Origin: Gelatoporia subvermispora B
Taxonomy: Eukaryota > Basidiomycota > Agaricomycetes > Polyporales > Gelatoporiaceae
Assembly (NCBI GenBank): GCA_000320605.2
Contig: KB445813.1
Coordinates: 128,836-192,835 of the forward strand
Direction of reading: 5' to 3'
DNA length: 64,000 bases
Positions 58,307-64,000 of the stretch are shown piece by piece. Each line of letters begins with the position of its first letter. Position 1 is the stretch's first letter. The position numbers and the translations under genes were made by a program. The notes below the pieces were generated by a model. That model was not told the DNA's origin, did not search any database, and saw only the letters and a list, made by a program, of their open reading frames with translations.

Positions 58307-59251
58307 CTAGCAGCTGCGATCCACCCAGGGACGATAACAATTGTTATAGTGTGATACGTCACCGAAGAACCGAGGGACCATTTCATGTATCGCGGATACA
58401 TATCCTAGCAACCGCAAGTTTTTGTCGCAGTCGATGAGATCATCGTGCGGTTTTGTCGTATCCATGACTTCGATACAAATTCCAATATCTGCCGCTTGCT
58501 GTAGAAATTTGAGATTTAGCTTGCCCCATTCATCCGAATATTCTCCTGCATAGAAAGACCTCAGCTTCCGACGCTACAGTGTTAGCAAAGTGTCAGGACT
58601 TGGTGACAACCAACGAGGTCAACAGTATATTATCTAGACTGATACATCGGTATGCCCACCAACTGACAGGTGTATCATAGCTATCCTCAGCTAGTTCGAC
58701 GATTTCTGGTTGCGATATTTTAATGTTCGAGAATCGCTGACATCGCTTCTCCACGGGAATCTGTCTCGTTTCGGATCGTCTCTTTCCCAGAGCCTTTGCG
58801 CGACCTCTGCAAACTTCCAGAACGAAGCCTTGAGGGTGGCAAAGGGTAGATGATGGCCGCATTTAGCGTTGGTGCAGCGACAACATGTGGATGAACACGT
58901 GCCAGTATGATAAGATCATAGAAGCCGGTCCTTCGCTCAGGTGATTGTGAGGCAGGATTTCATTTCGCTTATCGGACCAGGAACCGGGCATGAGATCGTA
59001 CAGCGGATCGCAAAGAGAACGAAGCAAATGAGTTCCGTTGATCATATATATTTAAATGCAAGCGTCGACCCGTCTCTGCCACGGGTGAAGAAACAGGAAA
59101 CGTGTGATGTTTTACTAAAAGACAGGATAGTACTGTCTCCAATATCAACATAAGAGGAGATACGAAGCGTCAACTCCATCGCATGTCTTGTAGCATGTGC
59201 AGGTGCAACCCCATTCCCTCTAAATACAACACTTAGGTGTGAGATTGACAT
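58307..59251 (-). pseudogene. Unresolved minus-strand coding remnant
   Basis: The clearest piece is a probable terminal exon, 58573-58307, of 88 codons after a ctgtag acceptor. It includes RSFYAGEYSDEWGKLNLKFL and QQAADIGICIEVMDTTKPHD, with the end WVDRSC. Upstream minus-strand segments look coding in shifting frames: LPFATLKASFWKFAEVAQRL around 58835, and LSVVFRGNGVAPAHATRHAM around 59230. I could not join them into one gene. It may be a decayed F-box/LRR-like gene or an intact gene with introns I failed to find. Confidence 0.3.
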
Positions 59252-61187
59252 ACACCTAGTATTTCAACACACTACCGTTTGTCAGAACATTGACGACTGT
59301 GACCTCTCTGTTCTCTAAATGGTTCAACTTTGCAGCGTATGCAGAATCCTGCACGACGTCTGAGTGGCTTGCACCGGTCGATATTCGACGTGTTCGTAAA
59401 TTCTTCTACGCCGGATGTCGCTACCACTTCGCTTGGATCGAAATTTTGCCTTCAATTTTGGTGGATTATAAGCGGCAGTGTTTCTGACCCAGGCGCTCAG
59501 AAAATGAGTACACGGAGCTAATGCATTGCGGTATCATATCGTGGTCGAAACACTATGCGAAGACGTAATGCCGTGAACTTTGAGAGAGGCGAGACGTATA
59601 GTCGAAGGTCTATGGACGCAGAGAATTCGAGAATTCTTGATAAATGCTGGTTGTCCCGTCAACAAGGTAGGAAAATTTCGATGTTGGGTAGCAGCTTCAG
59701 AGCCGAATGTGAAAGGCTAGATTCCCATACATTTTGAACCCCGAGTTCTGTGATACTCGCCAGGAAAGGGGTTTCGACGACCATGTCCAACCAGCGCGGC
59801 CCTTAAGATTGTTGTAGTTGAAGTGGGGGAAGCAATGAAGGGACCGATGTGTGAAGGCCTGCTGTTGGTCCGGCGAATATCACTGTTGGGCTGCGGCGTA
59901 GATTCGAACCAATCCGTGTAATGTGCATTGCGCCGGGCCACCAACGCAAGGAGAGTATTGGCTTTATGCAGTCTGCATTGGGCGTGAGTCGGTAAGGTTG
60001 AAAAGGGGCAAGAAAGCACATTCACTTGAACTGTGATGGATGATCGATGACGAATGAGCATAATTGGGTAAGCCGGACATTCATTCATTTGTATGTACTG
60101 GCGTCCGCATGGCACAAGTGGTGCTCAATAGCGAGATGACGAAACTGACAATGACCGGACAGAAACAGGGCAAAGTGCGAGACGGACAGGTACGAGATAA
60201 TCTGCATGTCCAACTATGTAAGCACATGGCATTTATCTTCCGGAAGGTGTGTCGTGTTTGTCAGAGTAAGAGACGACTGCGTTCCCCACCAAATAGCAGA
60301 AACCTGTCACTTCACGGTGCTCACCTGAATGCGTTGGCCCGACGCCCTATCTCGCTCAGGAAACATAACGCATCCACTAATTCTTCAGGTAATCGAGCAT
60401 ATAGTTTTCCTCGCAATTTGGAGCTTGATTGGAGCTTGATCGTCCTGTTCCCACGTGTGGAGCGAGCAGTCGAGGGCCGGAATGGAACAGAAGTTGGATT
60501 GTTCAACTTCAACTGTGCGTGCGCTTTCGTCCAAGTTACTTAAAACTTCCGAGAGCTTGCTATGTTAGGAATGCACGAAGTTAGCTGGACTCTGGAGGAT
60601 GTGATACCAGTAGTACTGGGCTGTTTTCGTGCAAAATAGTAGTTACTGTTTTTCGTGAGAGCCACAAGAAAATCGCAAACACAACGTAGGCAAATGATAT
60701 GAGAAGGCAGTATCATGACGAAGGTCTATTAGTTTCGAGTGTCGACATTATTGCGGTACCTGACCAGCATCTAATCTAATCTTACACCTTGATCGAGTCG
60801 AGCCACATGGCATGGGCGTCTATTCTGTCTGCGCCGCCTTGTGGACCGTGGTGAATGCAGCGACATTGAGCTGGCTTGATCTCATACTGAAATGCACTCT
60901 TGACACAGCGTCGACCTGCTTATACAAGGCTATAGTCAACCAGCGACAATAACGAAGCTGCGCACCACGCTTCCTGGCGTTACAACATATCTTTCAGAGC
61001 ATGCATGTTCGGCATTCAACGTACCTTCCAACCGGATTGAACCATCCAGGTTGCTGAATCGCACTGCAGTCCTTACATAACGATCAGGTGAGTTCAAAGG
61101 GGACCTCAATAGCTCGTAAAATTGATGAACTCTGCAAGCCCCCCTCGTTAAGGCGTCCGAGAACTTCTCGGGAAAGTCTGTCATAGG
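59252..61187. other. 1.9-kb gene-poor stretch upstream of MED12
   Basis: Short frames only; none has motifs. The last few hundred bases must include the MED12 promoter. Confidence 0.45.
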
Positions 61188-64000
61188 ATGGCCAAGGGAG
61201 AGAGGGAGCCCCCACCAATATACGAATTACATCCACCAGATTGGCTCCCAAAGGCTCATTTATCAGCGGACATAGGCAAGAAGCTTATGCCGGAACGCTC
61301 TAGACTTATATTGATGATCCCTTCACCTAGGATATCTTGGATTTCATCCGCCCCGTATCAAACAAGACGAGGATGTTCTCACTGAGACCAATGTCAAGAA
61401 TGGATTGGTCCTGCCGCTCGCGGTTCCCGTAAGCTGACGGAGTGGGAGCTACGCATTTTTCTCACTTCCATATGCAGGCGGAAACATACAGTGCCCAAGA
61501 CAACGTGAAGGGCCGTCTTATGCACGAGAATGCGCTGCGGGAATTGGAAGAACTTATGGACCAGATTCTCGCCCGTCGATCCGATAATGTTCCACCCATA
61601 CCGTACGCCATCATCTGCATAGACGGCTTTGATTTCTCATCAGAGTCATCGTCAGTACATCGACCTTCCGAATGCCTTCCAGGGTGACGTTGAACGACGC
61701 CAAACGCCAAGCATGGTTCGCCGACCTCGCGAATCCGGATGTTCCTCTAGCCAAGCTCGGCAAAAACGTGCCCCACGGTGCCAAAGGACACGACCTCTTG
61801 GATCTCCTGCACTCCAACAGGGTAGCAATCCCTCGTGCGGTGTGGTTCCTGAGAGTCTTCGGGAGCAATGAGACGGTGCGCACCTTACTTTATCTAGATG
61901 TCATTAGACCAACACGCCCGTGCAGGCCGGCCTCAGAAACAAACCCACCTACATTCCAACCCAGTACAGCATTGATTGGGCGAATGTAGTTACTGGATAC
62001 CTGAAGAAGCAGCTCGCAGAGATCTCACTACCCAGCCAACCTCGACCAGGTCTCAACATCAAACAAACCTTCAAGGGTATCCTGGCTGATCCTGAATCTC
62101 GTGAGAAGTGGATCTCACGCTTCGCATACAGGTACGAGAACAATCGTGCGCTTCCCCTTTTCATTGTGCTCATGACCTCTGAGCCTCAATTTACTTCGAG
62201 CTTTCTACTCGGAAGGACTCGTGGATAATCGGACATTCCTATCTTGGCTTGTCCAGCAGATGGCAACTTGCAATCTGGCGCAGCTTGGTTTCATTACTAG
62301 ACTAGCGGACGAATATTTGGACGGGATGCTCGTCAACCGTGCGCTGACACATTCCTTCGCTGAAGCGTGTCTGATCAAGATCAAGGAGGTGGAGCTTACA
62401 TACAGAGACACTTACGCTGATGCTGATCGACTTTATAGTTGCACGCAAGTACAGGCAAGGAATACCTGGGTGATGTGGAGATGACGCTGAGGAGTCTCAT
62501 TTGTGTGAGTGAAACCTGACCCTGGGAAGATGAAGGCATAACTGAATGTTTTGAGTAGCGGATGTTTCTCGCCTTACCGGACGCATTTGTCAGCCCGCGT
62601 ACATGGCAGTCACATGCCAACACGTTGGAGGACATTCTATTCGGCAGTGTCGACTCTGAGCAGCCAAACGGCTCTGCGCAGACAACGAAGGCTCTACGTG
62701 AAATCATAGAGTCGCATTTCAGTGACATCAGAAGACGCAACGAGGCCATGTTGTTACAGCATCTACCGACTCGAGTGCTCGGGTCTCTGTCGTCAGCGCT
62801 CTCCGATATCAAGGCATGCTATCGCCAGTATACCTCAAGCTACTATACTCATCGTCTTCGCAGCTCCTGAACTCGCTCTCTGGCAAGACGGACATGACCA
62901 CTGTAGCATTCTTCGACGATTCCACGGAGTCTTTTCCGCGCAAGCTGGACACGCTTCTTACCTGGAGTGTTACTCCCCTCCAATATGGCGATCATCGCTC
63001 GTATGCGGCAGCTTCTCTCCTGCGCCTATGGCGTGACCGGATGGAGGAGCGCGCCGTGCGCCGGGATGCACCCTCGCCTGACGAGCCGATCCAGGACCAT
63101 CTCTTCGACTGGCTAGACACGTCTGACGTTGCAGCAGATCCGGGAAACATTCTTTCTGTCTCTCTCCTCTTCGGTAAACTCGTCAAATCAGGCTTGTTCT
63201 CCTACCTAGAGTACGTACAACGCCTGATTGCTCGCGGAGAGACCGGTCTTTCGGTGAACGAGGTAAAACGTGGTTATTCTTGTTGTCATAATGGCGCTCA
63301 CGTTCTACCTCTTTATTGTTCTAGGAGAAGTCCTCGCGACACCAACAATTCTTGAGATGGATCCCGTTGCACAGCTCCCACTCTTCTCTCATCAGTCAGC
63401 GAAAAGTGGTCCTGTACGGGGTTCGCGCACGGGACACACCGGAAGATCTGATTGAGCGTGAGATTCGACGAGAGTTACGAGCCTTGTTGCCCGAAGTTTT
63501 CGGAGGTGGGTGTATGCCGTAGGCAGGAGACACATGCGTTGACCACTTGTGGTATTTTCCAGGCGACCCGCTACCTATTGGTTCACTCAAGTCTACGTTC
63601 TGGGCGGAGTGCACTAATCTGATGTCGGCCGCCCGTTTTGAGCAGGTCAAGGTCATGAAGCAATGGCTTATGCCAATCCTCCGCAAATATATCGCGAGGT
63701 ACTCTTTTCCCTCACCCTACTGAAGTCAATTAGTTGATCGGCCATCGGCTAGCGAGCAATCTGATTTACCTGAGACAAATACACATGTATTGCAAACCTA
63801 CACATTAGCTACCATTGCCTTTGCTCGTACGAAGTCATACGGATGTCTCCTGGACGTGAGTCAAACCCGAACTCAAACTCAGAACAGTCACTAACTTCAC
63901 TGGTAGCTGACGCTTGCTTTACTTGAACATACGTCATCCAACGATCTACTTGTCGCAGTCATTCAGGCTCTTCGTCAACACATGGAAGTATGGGCATGCA
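61188..64000 (+). CDS. Mediator complex subunit 12 (Med12/Srb8), 5' part
   Basis: Thirteen exons, the last cut by the window edge: 61188-61275, 61331-61428, 61478-61602, 61656-61875, 61926-62131, 62184-62388, 62439-62504, 62559-62813, 62864-63262, 63325-63505, 63563-63698, 63753-63855 and 63907-64000. The Med12 N-terminal signature is clear: YELHPPDWLPKAH, ADIGYLGFHPPR, QDEDVLTETNVKNGLVLPLA. It is followed by the Med12-LCEWAV-like region (REKWISRFAYSLNLLRAFYS, EGLVDNRTFLSWLVQQMATC). Med12 belongs to the CDK8 kinase module with Med13 and cyclin C, regulating RNA polymerase II in the nucleus. Introns 1 (61276) and 8 (62814) have GC instead of GT donors, the only choices that keep the conserved sequence in frame. 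Family members exceed 1400 aa, so over half lies beyond the window. Confidence 0.92.

Noticed and set aside
59880..59950. gattcgaacc box resembling a tRNA T-loop on the minus strand
   Set aside because: No matching T stem or cloverleaf arms.

Overview
The window is nuclear DNA of a filamentous basidiomycete, most likely a wood-decay Agaricomycete (Polyporales-like). The reasons are intron-dense genes with introns of about 45-65 bp, tight gene packing on both strands, a HET-domain gene, F-box/LRR paralogues, a jacalin-aerolysin lectin pair and a Plavaka-type DNA transposon. The species cannot be named from the sequence. Gene models were assembled by hand from reading frames and splice sites; every join reported as resolved keeps the reading frame.

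Layout, left to right. 0-2 kb: HET-domain gene. 2.2-7.3 kb (minus): very large low-complexity protein with an N-terminal ubiquitin-like domain and a zinc-knuckle-like motif. It shares a 270-bp divergent promoter with a tiny four-exon gene resembling complex I subunit NDUFB2 (7.6-8.0 kb). 8.9-13.5 kb: DUF4045/gelsolin-repeat actin-binding protein. 14.2-15.6 kb: secreted GH17-like glucanase. 16.1-18.3 kb (minus): jacalin-aerolysin gene followed by a broken F-box gene. 20.2-26.4 kb: Plavaka-type transposon with two convergent genes. 27.9-31.2 kb: GPI-anchored secreted protein and a small orphan. 32.3-33.9 kb: aldo/keto reductase. 37.0-42.5 kb: BTB protein, RRM-like coiled-coil protein and ribosomal protein RPS5. 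43.3-50.4 kb: F-box gene, decayed minus-strand gene, second jacalin-aerolysin gene and second F-box gene. 54.6-56.4 kb: conserved orphan. 61.2-64 kb: first 13 exons of the Mediator subunit MED12/Srb8, cut by the window edge.

The most distinctive structure is a segmental inverted duplication. The unit [promoter + jacalin-aerolysin gene + F-box gene] occurs at 46.9-50.4 kb on the plus strand and again at 18.3-16.1 kb on the minus strand. Both toxin-lectin copies are intact, 331 aa each with identical exon lengths, but the F-box partner in the left copy is an internally deleted pseudogene. The left copy lies next to the Plavaka transposon. The two lectin-aerolysin proteins differ little in exon 1 (8 of 111 residues) but strongly in exon 2 (58 of 220), which carries the pore-forming module.

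Housekeeping genes (RPS5, MED12, complex I subunit, AKR) alternate with accessory genes (HET, jacalin-aerolysin, F-box, transposon). Four gene-poor stretches (18-20 kb, 33.9-37 kb, 50.4-54.6 kb, 56.4-61.2 kb) hold no convincing complete gene. No tRNA, rRNA or CRISPR array was found.
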